Source of the DNA: Nonomuraea sp.
Lineage (GTDB): Bacteria > Actinomycetota > Actinomycetes > Streptosporangiales > Streptosporangiaceae
Assembly (NCBI GenBank): GCA_013362835.1
Contig: JABFVJ010000019.1
Location: 1 to 10,477 of the forward strand
DNA length: 10,477 nucleotides
Reading direction: 5' to 3'
This document shows positions 1 through 6,547 of this stretch, in pieces. Within the stretch, counting starts at the first letter, position 1. Each line of letters begins with the position of its first letter. The position numbers and the translations under genes were made by a program. A model generated the notes under the pieces. That model had not been told where the DNA came from. It saw nothing but the letters and a program-made list of their open reading frames with translations, and searched no databases.

Positions 1-587
1 ATGAGGGCGCGGGCCATCTCCAGCAGCTTGCGCTGGCCGCCGGACAACGACCCGGCGAAGTCGTCGCGCTTGGCGTCGAGCTTGAATCGGGCGAGCAGCT
101 CCTCCGCCCGCCCGGTGATCTCGTCCTCCTGGTCGCGCCACATGCTCGGGATGAGCGCGCGCCAGAAGGTCTCGCCCTTCTGCTGCTGGGCGCCGAGCCG
201 CATGTTCTCCATGACGGTCAGCCGGGACAGCGCCTTGGTGAGCTGGAACGTGCGCACCATGCCGGAACGGGCGACCTTGTGCGCGGGCACGCCGTTCATG
301 CTGCGCCCGTTGAACGTCCACGAGCCCGAGTCGGCCGTGTCGAAGCCGGTGAGCTGGTTGAAGAACGTGGTCTTGCCCGCGCCGTTGGGGCCGATCAGCG
401 CGGTGATGGAACCCCGCTGGACCTCGACGTGGCCGACCTCGACCGCGGTCAGGCCGCCGAAGCGGCGCACCACGTTGTCGACCGTGAGGATCGGGTCGGG
501 CTTGGGCACGCCCGGCTCGCGGGCCAGGTCCTTGAAGACGGCCAGTGCGGCGGCTTTACGGTCGGTGGCGGTGGTTTCAGCGTGCAT
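1..587 (-). CDS. livG: Branched-chain amino acid ABC transporter ATP-binding protein LivG (partial, C-terminus off the left edge)
   Basis: Cytoplasmic ATPase subunit of a liv-type importer; it hydrolyses ATP to drive uptake through the LivH/LivM permease pair. About 195 N-terminal residues are visible. Walker A GPNGAGKT lies at about residues 66-73, the Q-loop region (RTFQ) at about 112-115, and the ABC signature LSGGQ at about 181-185, followed by KLLEMARAL. The long insert between Q-loop and signature (about residues 130-165) fits the LivG rather than the LivF type. Walker B and the H-loop lie beyond the window edge. The ATG at 585-587 is preceded by GAGGGAG (598-604) with a 10-nt spacer, and the first 11 nt of the gene overlap the end of livM, so translation is probably coupled. 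A leader of about 32 residues precedes the ATPase core. Family assignment is firm; the exact substrate cannot be read from the sequence. Confidence 0.93.
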   Translation of the reverse strand, partial: MHAETTATDRKAAALAVFKDLAREPGVPKPDPILTVDNVVRRFGGLTAVEVGHVEVQRGSITALIGPNGAGKTTFFNQLTGFDTADSGSWTFNGRSMNGVPAHKVARSGMVRTFQLTKALSRLTVMENMRLGAQQQKGETFWRALIPSMWRDQEDEITGRAEELLARFKLDAKRDDFAGSLSGGQRKLLEMARAL

Positions 588-1575
588 CGATTGCTATCTC
601 CCTCTTGTCACCGAAGATGCCCTGTGGCCGGAAGATGAGCAACAGGATGAGGCCGAGCCCGACCAGGATCCAGCGCACGGCGCCCACCTGGTTGGTGTCC
701 ATGAAGGTGATGATCCCGGCGCCGACGGCCTCGGTGAGCGTGTTGTAGATCAGGACGAGCAGCACCCAGAAGATCGAGGCGCCGACGACCGGGCCGAACA
801 CGCGGGCCGCGCCCCCGAGGATGACCATCGTGTACGCGTAGAAGGTCGTCTCGGTGCCGAAGACGTCCGGCTGGATGGAGGCGAAGGCCAGGCCGTAGAT
901 GAAACCGCCCAGACAGCCCACGACGCCGCCCAGGACCAGCGACTGCATCTTGTACGAGAACACGTTCTTGCCGAGGCTGCGCACGGCGTCCTCGTCCTCG
1001 CGGATGGCCTTGAGCACGCGGCCCCAGGGGCTCTTCATCAGCAGGTAGACCAGCACGCAGCAGAGCGCGATGAGCACCCAGCCGACGGTCAGCACCCACA
1101 GCACCCGGTGGTTGAAGAACAGCGGGATCGAGCCGAGGTTGAAGCCGTACTGGCCCTCGGAGTAGGGGTTGAGCGCGTAGAAGCCGTCGGTGAAGCCGCG
1201 GTGGCCGTCGGAGCCGCCGAAGACGTCCTTGAAGGCCACCGAGCGGAAGACGAGCCTGACGATCTCGGCGGCCGCGATGGTGACGATGGCCAGGTAGTCG
1301 GCCCGCAGCTGCAGCGTGGGTATGCCGAGCAGGAGCGCCAGGATCGCGGCGGCGACCAGGCCGACGATGACGCCGACCCAGAACGGCAGGCCCATGACGA
1401 CGACCGTGACGGCCAGGCCGTAACCGGCCACGCCCATGAACGCCGCCTGGCCGAAGTTGAGCAGGCCGGTGTAGCCGAATTGGATGTTGATGCCGATGGC
1501 GGCGAGCGCGTACAGGACGGTTTCGACGCCGATGGCCGACTTCAGCGTCGTGCTGATGATCGTGATCCAGTCCAT
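577..1575 (-). CDS. livM: Branched-chain amino acid ABC transporter permease LivM
   Basis: Inner-membrane permease of 332 residues, the normal length for LivM. It is very hydrophobic, with multiple membrane segments. It begins with the family-typical stretch ALAAIGINIQFGYTGLLNFGQAAFMGVG-like (about residues 23-50), and contains the cytoplasmic EAA-type coupling loop SPWGRVLKAIREDEDAVRSL (about 182-201) that docks on the ATPase. It ends with the characteristic RPQGIFG motif. The ATG at 1573-1575 is well supported by a GGGGGAGGA Shine-Dalgarno (1581-1589), 5 nt away. It follows the livH stop by 16 nt and overlaps the livG start by 11 nt, so it is the middle gene of an operon. UrtC of urea transporters is a related alternative, but neither length nor neighbours point that way. 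Confidence 0.95.
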   Translation of the reverse strand: MDWITIISTTLKSAIGVETVLYALAAIGINIQFGYTGLLNFGQAAFMGVAGYGLAVTVVVMGLPFWVGVIVGLVAAAILALLLGIPTLQLRADYLAIVTIAAAEIVRLVFRSVAFKDVFGGSDGHRGFTDGFYALNPYSEGQYGFNLGSIPLFFNHRVLWVLTVGWVLIALCCVLVYLLMKSPWGRVLKAIREDEDAVRSLGKNVFSYKMQSLVLGGVVGCLGGFIYGLAFASIQPDVFGTETTFYAYTMVILGGAARVFGPVVGASIFWVLLVLIYNTLTEAVGAGIITFMDTNQVGAVRWILVGLGLILLLIFRPQGIFGDKREIAIDAR

Positions 1576-1591
1576 TCTGATCCTCCCCCGA

Positions 1592-2881
1592 TCAGCCGAT
1601 TCGCTCGCGGCGGCCCAGGATGCCCTGGGGCCGGACGAGGAGCACGATGATGAGCACGGCCAGCGCGCCGACGCTCTTCAGCTCGGGCGGCACCCACAGG
1701 GTGGAGACCTGGATGAACAGGCCGACCACGAGTGACCCGACCAGGGCGCCGAACGCGGTGCCGAGGCCGCCGAGCGTGACGCCGGCGAAGATGAGCAGCA
1801 GGATGTCCTGGCCCATCGTGTACTTCAGGTTCTGCGAGAGCCCGAGCATGACGCCGGCCAGCGCGGCGATGGCGCCGCCCAGGGTCCAGATGATCCGGAT
1901 GACCCGGTCGACGTTGATGCCGGAGGAGGCCGCGAGAGCGGGGTTGTCGGCCACGGCGCGGGCCGCCTTGCCGGTGCGGGTGCGCAGCAGCGCGATGCCG
2001 ACGACGATCAGGACCGCGAGCTCGACGCCCATCGCGACGAAGTTCTTGGGCGCCGCGGAGATCGGCCCGAACTGCACGCCGGGCTGCGCGGTGTACTGCG
2101 CGTAGGCCTCGTTCTGGCCGCCGAAGAAGATCAGCATGACGTAGCGCAGCACGAGCGCGAAGCCGATCGAGATGATCATCATGGCGATGATCCCGGTGCC
2201 GCGCCTGCGGAGCTGGCCCCAGAACAGCCGGTCCTGGCCGTAGCCGAACAGGCCGCCGAGGAGCACCGCGAGCACCGCCGACGGTATGAGATGGATGCCG
2301 AATCCCACGTTGAACATGTACGCGAAGATCGCGCCGAGCGTGACCAGCTCGCCGTGGGCGAAGTTGGTCAGGCCGGTCGTGCCGTAGATGAGCGACAGGC
2401 CGAGCGCGGCCAGGGCGATGATCAGGCCGAGGTTGAACCCCTCGAACGTGAGCTGCGCCGCCTGGTCCCAGAAGCTGCTCTGCTCGCTCTCACCGTCGCC
2501 CTGAGGCTGGCCGGCGACGCCCTTGGCCTGCAGCGCGAACAGGACGGCGGAGCAGTTGCCCTCGAAGACGGTAGGCGTGCGGACGTTGTTGCCGCCCCGC
2601 ACCTGCGCGTCCTTCGGAAGCGTGCTGACGTCCAGGGTGACCTTGAACTTGCCCTTGTCGGTCTGAACGTCCCACGTGCCCTGTGCGTTGGTTGTGACCT
2701 CCTTGACGGGTTGTCCGCCGTCGGTGGTCACGGCGATTTTGACGCCGTTCACTGGCTGGCCTTGGAATGTGAGTGTCCCCTTCAATCCCTGGCATTCGGC
2801 CGGGCCCGCTTGGGCGGGGCCGGCGAGCAGGAAGACGAGTCCACCCAGGAAGGCCGTGAACGCGATCACGGCTCTGCGCAA
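1592..2881 (-). CDS. livH: Branched-chain amino acid ABC transporter permease LivH with a secreted N-terminal domain
   Basis: Membrane permease of about 429 residues, clearly longer than a typical LivH (about 300). The C-terminal part (from about residue 145) is the permease: LALSLIYG-type start, the TNFAHGELVTLGA hallmark (about 172-184), a coupling loop GKAARAVADNPALAASSGIN (about 304-323), and a RPQGILG end. In front lies a signal-peptide-like segment (MRRAVIAF...LLAGPAQA, residues 1-25). It is followed by about 95 residues rich in beta-forming, Gly/Thr stretches resembling carboxypeptidase-regulatory/Cna-B sandwiches, with two cysteines (about C30 and C110) that could form a disulfide, then an acidic linker. 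I chose the TTG at 2879-2881 because GAGGGAG lies 5 nt upstream and a clean signal peptide follows; the frame is open to 3013 but the extension is not protein-like. First gene of the operon. UrtB also has an N-terminal extension, but the other subunits look like Liv. Confidence 0.92.
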   Translation of the reverse strand: MRRAVIAFTAFLGGLVFLLAGPAQAGPAECQGLKGTLTFQGQPVNGVKIAVTTDGGQPVKEVTTNAQGTWDVQTDKGKFKVTLDVSTLPKDAQVRGGNNVRTPTVFEGNCSAVLFALQAKGVAGQPQGDGESEQSSFWDQAAQLTFEGFNLGLIIALAALGLSLIYGTTGLTNFAHGELVTLGAIFAYMFNVGFGIHLIPSAVLAVLLGGLFGYGQDRLFWGQLRRRGTGIIAMMIISIGFALVLRYVMLIFFGGQNEAYAQYTAQPGVQFGPISAAPKNFVAMGVELAVLIVVGIALLRTRTGKAARAVADNPALAASSGINVDRVIRIIWTLGGAIAALAGVMLGLSQNLKYTMGQDILLLIFAGVTLGGLGTAFGALVGSLVVGLFIQVSTLWVPPELKSVGALAVLIIVLLVRPQGILGRRERIG

Positions 2882-2886
2882 TGGTG

Positions 2887-2893
2887 CTCCCTC
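2887..2893 (-). promoter_or_regulatory. Shine-Dalgarno site setting the livH TTG start
   Basis: GAGGGAG on the minus strand, 5 nt before a TTG codon. It is identical to the SD heptamer of livG. It is the main reason for starting livH at 2881 rather than at upstream codons in the same open frame, none of which begins a plausible signal peptide. Confidence 0.7.
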
Positions 2894-2995
2894 AGATAGG
2901 TCAAGGCGGGGTTGTGCCCCTCCATCTCGACACGCGCGCATCGCAGGCACAACTGGGATGCAATGGCGGGAGCTTATTCCGCAGACGCCCGTTTC

Positions 2996-3023
2996 AGTAT
3001 CGTTCGTCACCAATTAGTGACAC
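2996..3023 (-). promoter_or_regulatory. Candidate promoter of the livHMG operon
   Basis: On the minus strand GTGTCA (3018-3023) and GATACT (2996-3001) match the -35 and -10 consensus at four of six positions each, with a 16-bp spacer. Transcription would begin near 2989, giving a leader of about 105 nt before the TTG of livH. The match is only moderate; its coincidence with the two inverted repeats makes it more credible than either alone. Confidence 0.4.
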
Positions 3024-3041
3024 GTGTGTGCCACACATGTG
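3006..3041. promoter_or_regulatory. Two abutting inverted repeats, operator-like, over the liv promoter
   Basis: The first dyad, GTCACCAATTAGTGAC (3006-3021), has 8-bp half-sites that match at seven of eight positions. The second has arms CACGTGTGTG (3021-3030) and CACACATGTG (3032-3041) around a single central C, and matches at nine of ten positions. They share base 3021. The first covers the spacer of the candidate promoter; the second covers its -35 and the DNA just upstream. This is the geometry expected for transcription-factor binding. The regulator is unknown. Confidence 0.5.
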
Positions 3042-3121
3042 AGGAAACAACGCGGCAGGTCAGGGGCTAAATGAGGGAAGACGCCTGGCCCGACCAGGGA
3101 ACGAAACGGTAACGATGAGAG

Positions 3122-3211
3122 AAAAAACGTAGACGAGCCCGCGGGGGCCGTTGGGGCCATGTAGGGCTTCCCCGGCCGTACACGTTATCTACTGGGCCTC
3201 CCCGCGGGCTC
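3122..3211 (-). terminator. Large structured terminator downstream of the thioesterase gene
   Basis: A perfect 12-bp stem joins 3200-3211 with 3135-3146 (arm GAGCCCGCGGGG). On the minus strand it is followed, 7 nt later, by six consecutive T (3122-3127), which makes it an intrinsic terminator for leftward transcription from the thioesterase gene. The 53-nt interior is not an ordinary loop: it can form an inner GGCC-GGGG / CCCC-AAC-GGCC helix, so the whole element is a branched or extended hairpin of about 77 nt. It also shields the liv promoter from read-through. It could instead be the 3' part of a small RNA. Confidence 0.6.
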
Positions 3212-3277
3212 TGTTCGGACCACCGTAGCGATCCATGGGGCCGCTGCGCAAAGGTTCGATCAAAGTGACTTCGAGGG

Positions 3278-3691
3278 TCAGCGGTCGCGCAGCATGCAGG
3301 TCAGTCTGGAGGTGCAGACGCGTCGCCCCTGCTCGTCGCTGATCTCGATGTCGTACGTCGCCAGCGTGCGCCCGCCGTGCAGCCTCGTCGCGACCCCGGT
3401 CACGAATCCGGACGTGGCCGGGCGGTGGTGGGTGGCGTTGATCTCGATGCCCATGGCGATCCGCCCGGGGCCCGCGTGGATCGCCGCCGCCACCGAGCCG
3501 AGCGTCTCGGCCAGCACCGCCGACGCCCCGCCGTGCAGCAGCCCGTACGGCTGGGTGTTGCCCTCGACCGGCATCCTGCCCACGACCCGCTCGGGTCCGG
3601 CCTCCAGGAACTCGATGCCCATCCGGTCGGCCAGGGTGCCCTCGTGCACGGCGCCGTACAGTGAGAAATCCATGGGGTCGGTCTGTGTCAA
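3278..3691 (-). CDS. Hotdog-fold acyl-CoA thioesterase, PaaI/EntH-like
   Basis: Soluble hotdog-fold thioesterase of 137 residues, the usual size. Members of the EntH/YdiI/MenI group hydrolyse aryl- or acyl-CoA and misloaded carrier-protein thioesters. The family signature PYGLLHGGASAVLAETLGS (about residues 48-66) contains the His-Gly-Gly motif (H53) and the general-base Glu of the EntH group (E62). The HHRPA segment (about 88-92) is also typical. The TTG at 3689-3691 is preferred because GGAGG lies 7 nt before it; the ATG at 3671-3673 is 25 nt from that site. It stands alone, divergent from polA, and ends 67 nt before a terminator. The substrate (for example the menaquinone precursor DHNA-CoA versus a general housekeeping thioester) cannot be decided here. 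Confidence 0.9.
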   Translation of the reverse strand: MTQTDPMDFSLYGAVHEGTLADRMGIEFLEAGPERVVGRMPVEGNTQPYGLLHGGASAVLAETLGSVAAAIHAGPGRIAMGIEINATHHRPATSGFVTGVATRLHGGRTLATYDIEISDEQGRRVCTSRLTCMLRDR

Positions 3692-3698
3692 AGGGACG

Positions 3699-3703
3699 CC
3701 TCC
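3699..3703 (-). promoter_or_regulatory. Shine-Dalgarno site setting the thioesterase TTG start
   Basis: GGAGG on the minus strand, 7 nt upstream of TTG at 3691. It decides in favour of the TTG over the in-frame ATG 18 nt further in. Confidence 0.75.
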
Positions 3704-3737
3704 ACTCTTCCGAGCTCAGGTTTTCTGTCGCAGACGC

Positions 3738-3747
3738 AGACTAGGCT
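3738..3747. promoter_or_regulatory. Overlapping divergent -10 elements between the thioesterase gene and polA
   Basis: On the plus strand TAGGCT (3742-3747) ends 6 nt before the polA GTG, so a transcript would begin at or next to the start codon. On the minus strand TAGTCT (3738-3743) overlaps it by two bases and would start thioesterase transcription near 3731, about 40 nt before its TTG. Both match the T-A-N-N-N-T pattern of actinobacterial -10 boxes. No convincing -35 is visible for either direction. Confidence 0.4.
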
Positions 3748-3753
3748 GCATGC

Positions 3754-6444
3754 GTGCCGAAGAGTGAAGTGACCCCCAGCCGCCCGTGCCTGTTGCTGCT
3801 TGACGGGCATTCCCTGGCCTACCGCGCGTTCTACGCGCTCAAAGACGCCAACCTCATGACCACCGACGGTCAGCACACCGAGGCGGTCTACGGGTTCACC
3901 TCGATGCTGACGAACATCCTGCGCGATGAGCAGCCGACCCACGTGGCGGTGGCCTTCGACAGGTCGGAGCCGACGTTCCGCCACGAGGAATACTCCGACT
4001 ACAAGGCCAACAGGGCCGAGACCCCCGAAGACTTCCGCGGTCAGATGCAGCTCATCTTCGAGCTGCTCGACACGCTGCGCGTCCCGCGCATGTCCAAGGC
4101 GGGCTTCGAGGCCGACGACCTCATCGCCACCCTGGCCACGCGCGCGGCCGCCGAGGGGATGAACGTCCTGATCGTCACCGGCGACCGCGACGCGCTGCAG
4201 CTCGTCAACGAGCACGTCACCGTCCTGATGACGCGCCGCGGCATCAGCGACATGACCAGGTTCACCCCCGAGGCGGTCGAGGAGAAATACGGCCTGACCC
4301 CCGCCCAATACCCCGACTTCGCCGCCCTGCGCGGCGACCCCAGCGACAACCTGCTGTCCATCCCCAGCGTCGGCGAGAAGACCGCGGCCAAGTGGGTGCG
4401 CGAGTTCGGCTCGCTGACCGCGCTCGTCGACCGGGTCGACGAGGTCAAGGGCAAGGTCGGCGACAAGCTGCGCGAGCACGTCGCCCAGGTGCTGATGAAC
4501 CGCCGCCTCACCGAGCTGCTGCGCGACGTGCCGCTCGACCTCGAGCTCGCCGACCTCACGCAGGGCGCGTGGGAGCGCGAGGAGGTCAACAAGCTGTTCG
4601 ACACCCTGCAGATCCGCGGCGAGCTGCGCGAGCGCGTCTTCAAGGTGCTCGGCACCGGCGAGGCGGAGCCCGAGCAGGGCTTCGAGGTCGAGACCGTCAT
4701 CCTCGGCCCCGACCGCGTGGCGGGCTGGCTGGCGGCGCTGCCGCAGGGCCGGGCCGGCCTGGCCTTCAAGGGCGCCTACGGCAGCGGCACCGGCCGCATC
4801 GACGCCATCGCCGTCGCCTCGCCCGACGGCACCGCCGCCCACATCGACCCGACCAAGCTCACCGAGGCCGACGAGACGGCGCTGCGCGCCTGGCTGGGCG
4901 ACGCGAGCAGGCCCAAGGCCGTCCACGACGCCAAGGGGCCCATCCTGGCGCTGTGGGCCCAGGGCATGGAGCTGCGCGGCCTGAGCTGCGACACCGCGCT
5001 CGCCGCCTACCTCGCCATGCCGGGCCAGCGCACGTTCGCGCTCGAAGACCTCGCCAGGCGCTACCTCAACCGCGACCTGCGGGCCGAGGAGGAGACCGGC
5101 GGCCAGGCCGCCCTGTTCGGCGACGACGAGGACGCCCCGGCCAAAGACCTCGCGCTGCGCGCCCACGCCGTGCGCGAGCTGGCCGAGTCGCTGGAGGCGT
5201 TCCTCGCCGGCCGCGGCGGCACCCAGCTCCTGGCCGACGTCGAGCTGCCGCTGCTGTCGGTGCTGGCCGAGATGGAGCGCGCCGGCATCGCCGTCGACAG
5301 CGAATACTTCGCCGGCCTGGAGGCCGAGTTCGGCGCCGCGGTCAAGCACGCCGTGGAGGAGGCCCACCGGGCCGTCGGCGAGCAGTTCAACCTCGGCTCG
5401 CCCAAGCAGCTCCAGGAGATCCTCTTCGTCCGGCTCAACCTCCCCAAGACGAAGAAGATCAAGACCGGCTACAGCACCGACGCCGACCAGCTCGCCTGGC
5501 TCGCCACCCAGACCGACCACGAGTTGCCGACGATCATGCTGCGCCACCGCGACCAGCAGAAGCTGCGCACCACGGTCGAGGGCCTGATCAAGGAGCTCGC
5601 CGACGACCGGCGCATCCACACCACGTTCAACCAGATCATCGCCGCGACCGGCCGGCTGTCGTCGGAGAAGCCCAACCTGCAGAACATCCCGATCCGCACC
5701 TCCGAGGGCCGCCGCATCCGGCAGGGCTTCGTGGTCGGCGAGGGCTTTGAGACGCTGCTGACGGCCGACTACAGCCAGATCGAGCTGCGGATCATGGCCC
5801 ACCTGTCGGGCGACGAGTCGCTGATCGCGGCCTTCGAGTCCGGCCACGACTTCCACCAGGCCACCGCGGCCCGGGTGTTCGACCTGCCGCCCGAGCAGAT
5901 CGACGGCGAGCTGCGCGCCCGCATCAAGGCGATGAACTACGGCCTGGCCTACGGTCTGTCCGACTTCGGCCTGTCCGGGCAGCTCAACATCCCGGTGGCC
6001 GAGGCGCGGGCGCTGAAGGAGGAATACTTCACCGAGTTCGGCGGCGTGCGCGACTTCCTGCACGCGATCGTGGCCCAGGCCCGCACCGACGGCTACACCG
6101 AGACCATCATGGGCCGCCGCCGCTACCTCCCCGACCTGACCAGCGACAACCGCCAGCGCAGGGAGATGGCCGAGCGCATGGCGCTCAACGCGCCGATCCA
6201 GGGCTCGGCGGCCGACATCATCAAGGTCGCCATGCTCCACGTGCACCAGGCCATCGCCGAGGAGGGGCTGTCCTCGCGGATGTTGCTGCAGGTCCACGAC
6301 GAGCTCGTGTTCGAGGTCGCGCCGGGCGAGCTGGAGACGCTGCGGCAGCTCGTGTGCGACCAGATGAACGCCGCCTACCACCTGCGGGTTCCGCTGGAGG
6401 TCTCGGTGGGCGTCGGGCGTACGTGGGAGGACGCCGGCCACTGA
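3754..6444 (+). CDS. polA: DNA polymerase I
   Basis: Family A polymerase of 896 residues, used in Okazaki fragment maturation and excision repair. The N-terminal 5' nuclease (about 10-300) shows the first metal-binding Asp (LLLLDGHS, D17), GFEADDLIATLA, TGDRDALQLV and the helix-hairpin region RGDPSDN...IPSVGEKTA (from 193). The middle domain (about 310-490) keeps its place, but the DEDD acids of a proofreading exonuclease are absent: K-G-A replaces the DxE motif and HDAKGPI stands where KYDR is expected. It is therefore inactive, as in other actinobacterial PolA. The polymerase (about 490-896) has motif A DYSQIELR (D672), the O-helix R..KAMNYGLAYG (K725, Y729) and motif C QVHDE (D849). The GTG at 3754 has no good SD; a -10-like TAGGCT 6 nt upstream suggests a leaderless mRNA. 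A GTG at 3769 is a weaker alternative. Confidence 0.98.
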   Translation: MPKSEVTPSRPCLLLLDGHSLAYRAFYALKDANLMTTDGQHTEAVYGFTSMLTNILRDEQPTHVAVAFDRSEPTFRHEEYSDYKANRAETPEDFRGQMQLIFELLDTLRVPRMSKAGFEADDLIATLATRAAAEGMNVLIVTGDRDALQLVNEHVTVLMTRRGISDMTRFTPEAVEEKYGLTPAQYPDFAALRGDPSDNLLSIPSVGEKTAAKWVREFGSLTALVDRVDEVKGKVGDKLREHVAQVLMNRRLTELLRDVPLDLELADLTQGAWEREEVNKLFDTLQIRGELRERVFKVLGTGEAEPEQGFEVETVILGPDRVAGWLAALPQGRAGLAFKGAYGSGTGRIDAIAVASPDGTAAHIDPTKLTEADETALRAWLGDASRPKAVHDAKGPILALWAQGMELRGLSCDTALAAYLAMPGQRTFALEDLARRYLNRDLRAEEETGGQAALFGDDEDAPAKDLALRAHAVRELAESLEAFLAGRGGTQLLADVELPLLSVLAEMERAGIAVDSEYFAGLEAEFGAAVKHAVEEAHRAVGEQFNLGSPKQLQEILFVRLNLPKTKKIKTGYSTDADQLAWLATQTDHELPTIMLRHRDQQKLRTTVEGLIKELADDRRIHTTFNQIIAATGRLSSEKPNLQNIPIRTSEGRRIRQGFVVGEGFETLLTADYSQIELRIMAHLSGDESLIAAFESGHDFHQATAARVFDLPPEQIDGELRARIKAMNYGLAYGLSDFGLSGQLNIPVAEARALKEEYFTEFGGVRDFLHAIVAQARTDGYTETIMGRRRYLPDLTSDNRQRREMAERMALNAPIQGSAADIIKVAMLHVHQAIAEEGLSSRMLLQVHDELVFEVAPGELETLRQLVCDQMNAAYHLRVPLEVSVGVGRTWEDAGH

Positions 6445-6460
6445 CGAGGTTTATCCGGAT

Positions 6461-6507
6461 ACGGCGGGGCAGTCCGACATATCGCGAACGGCGAGGCCCC
6501 GCCGTTT
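6461..6507 (+). terminator. Intrinsic terminator of polA
   Basis: A perfect 10-bp stem pairs ACGGCGGGGC (6461-6470) with GCCCCGCCGT (6496-6505), with a 25-nt loop and only a short TTT at 6505-6507. It lies 16 nt after the polA stop. The long loop and the weak T-tract make it moderate, but this is common in high-GC genomes. Confidence 0.6.
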
Positions 6508-6547
6508 CTGTGGGGTTCTCGTCTACGCTGAACACACTTCTCACCAA

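Larger units (their letters stand above)
2882..3277. other. Intergenic region between livH and the thioesterase gene
   Basis: No gene is supported in these 396 bases. Going from livH outward they hold a livH leader of about 110 nt, a candidate promoter with two abutting dyads (2996-3041), a small CCTGG/CCAGG dyad (3084-3098), a run of six A (3122-3127) and a large inverted repeat (3135-3211) that reads as a terminator for the thioesterase. The last stretch, 3212-3277, shows nothing recognisable. The region is less G/C-rich than the genes around 2990-3130, as expected for regulatory DNA. Confidence 0.7.

Noticed and set aside
1..1650. A 549-codon open frame on the plus strand across livG and livM
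   Set aside because: Changes from Ser/Arg-rich to Asp/Glu/His-rich low-complexity sequence where it passes from livG to livM; shadow of the real minus-strand genes.
577..2881. Urea transporter permeases UrtB/UrtC instead of LivH/LivM
   Set aside because: UrtB also has an N-terminal extension, but LivM here has ordinary LivM length and ends, the extension here looks beta-rich, and no urease or urea gene is nearby.
2882..3013. Upstream extension of the livH frame to a start at 3013
   Set aside because: The 44 extra residues are not conserved-looking and precede an internal signal peptide, and the region overlaps the candidate promoter; the TTG with a good SD fits better.
3084..3098. Small dyad CCTGG-N5-CCAGG
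   Set aside because: Only 5 bp per arm in GC-rich intergenic DNA, not placed at a promoter; not above chance.
3135..3211. Possible tRNA, because of the size of about 77 nt and the paired ends
   Set aside because: No D-arm, anticodon arm or T-loop motif can be fitted on either strand, and a T-run follows on the minus strand, so a terminator is the better reading.
3688..6441. A 917-codon open frame on the minus strand across polA
   Set aside because: It mirrors polA codon by codon and its translation is a low-complexity Gly/Ala/Leu/Val/Asp-rich string with no domain, the usual antisense shadow of a high-GC gene.
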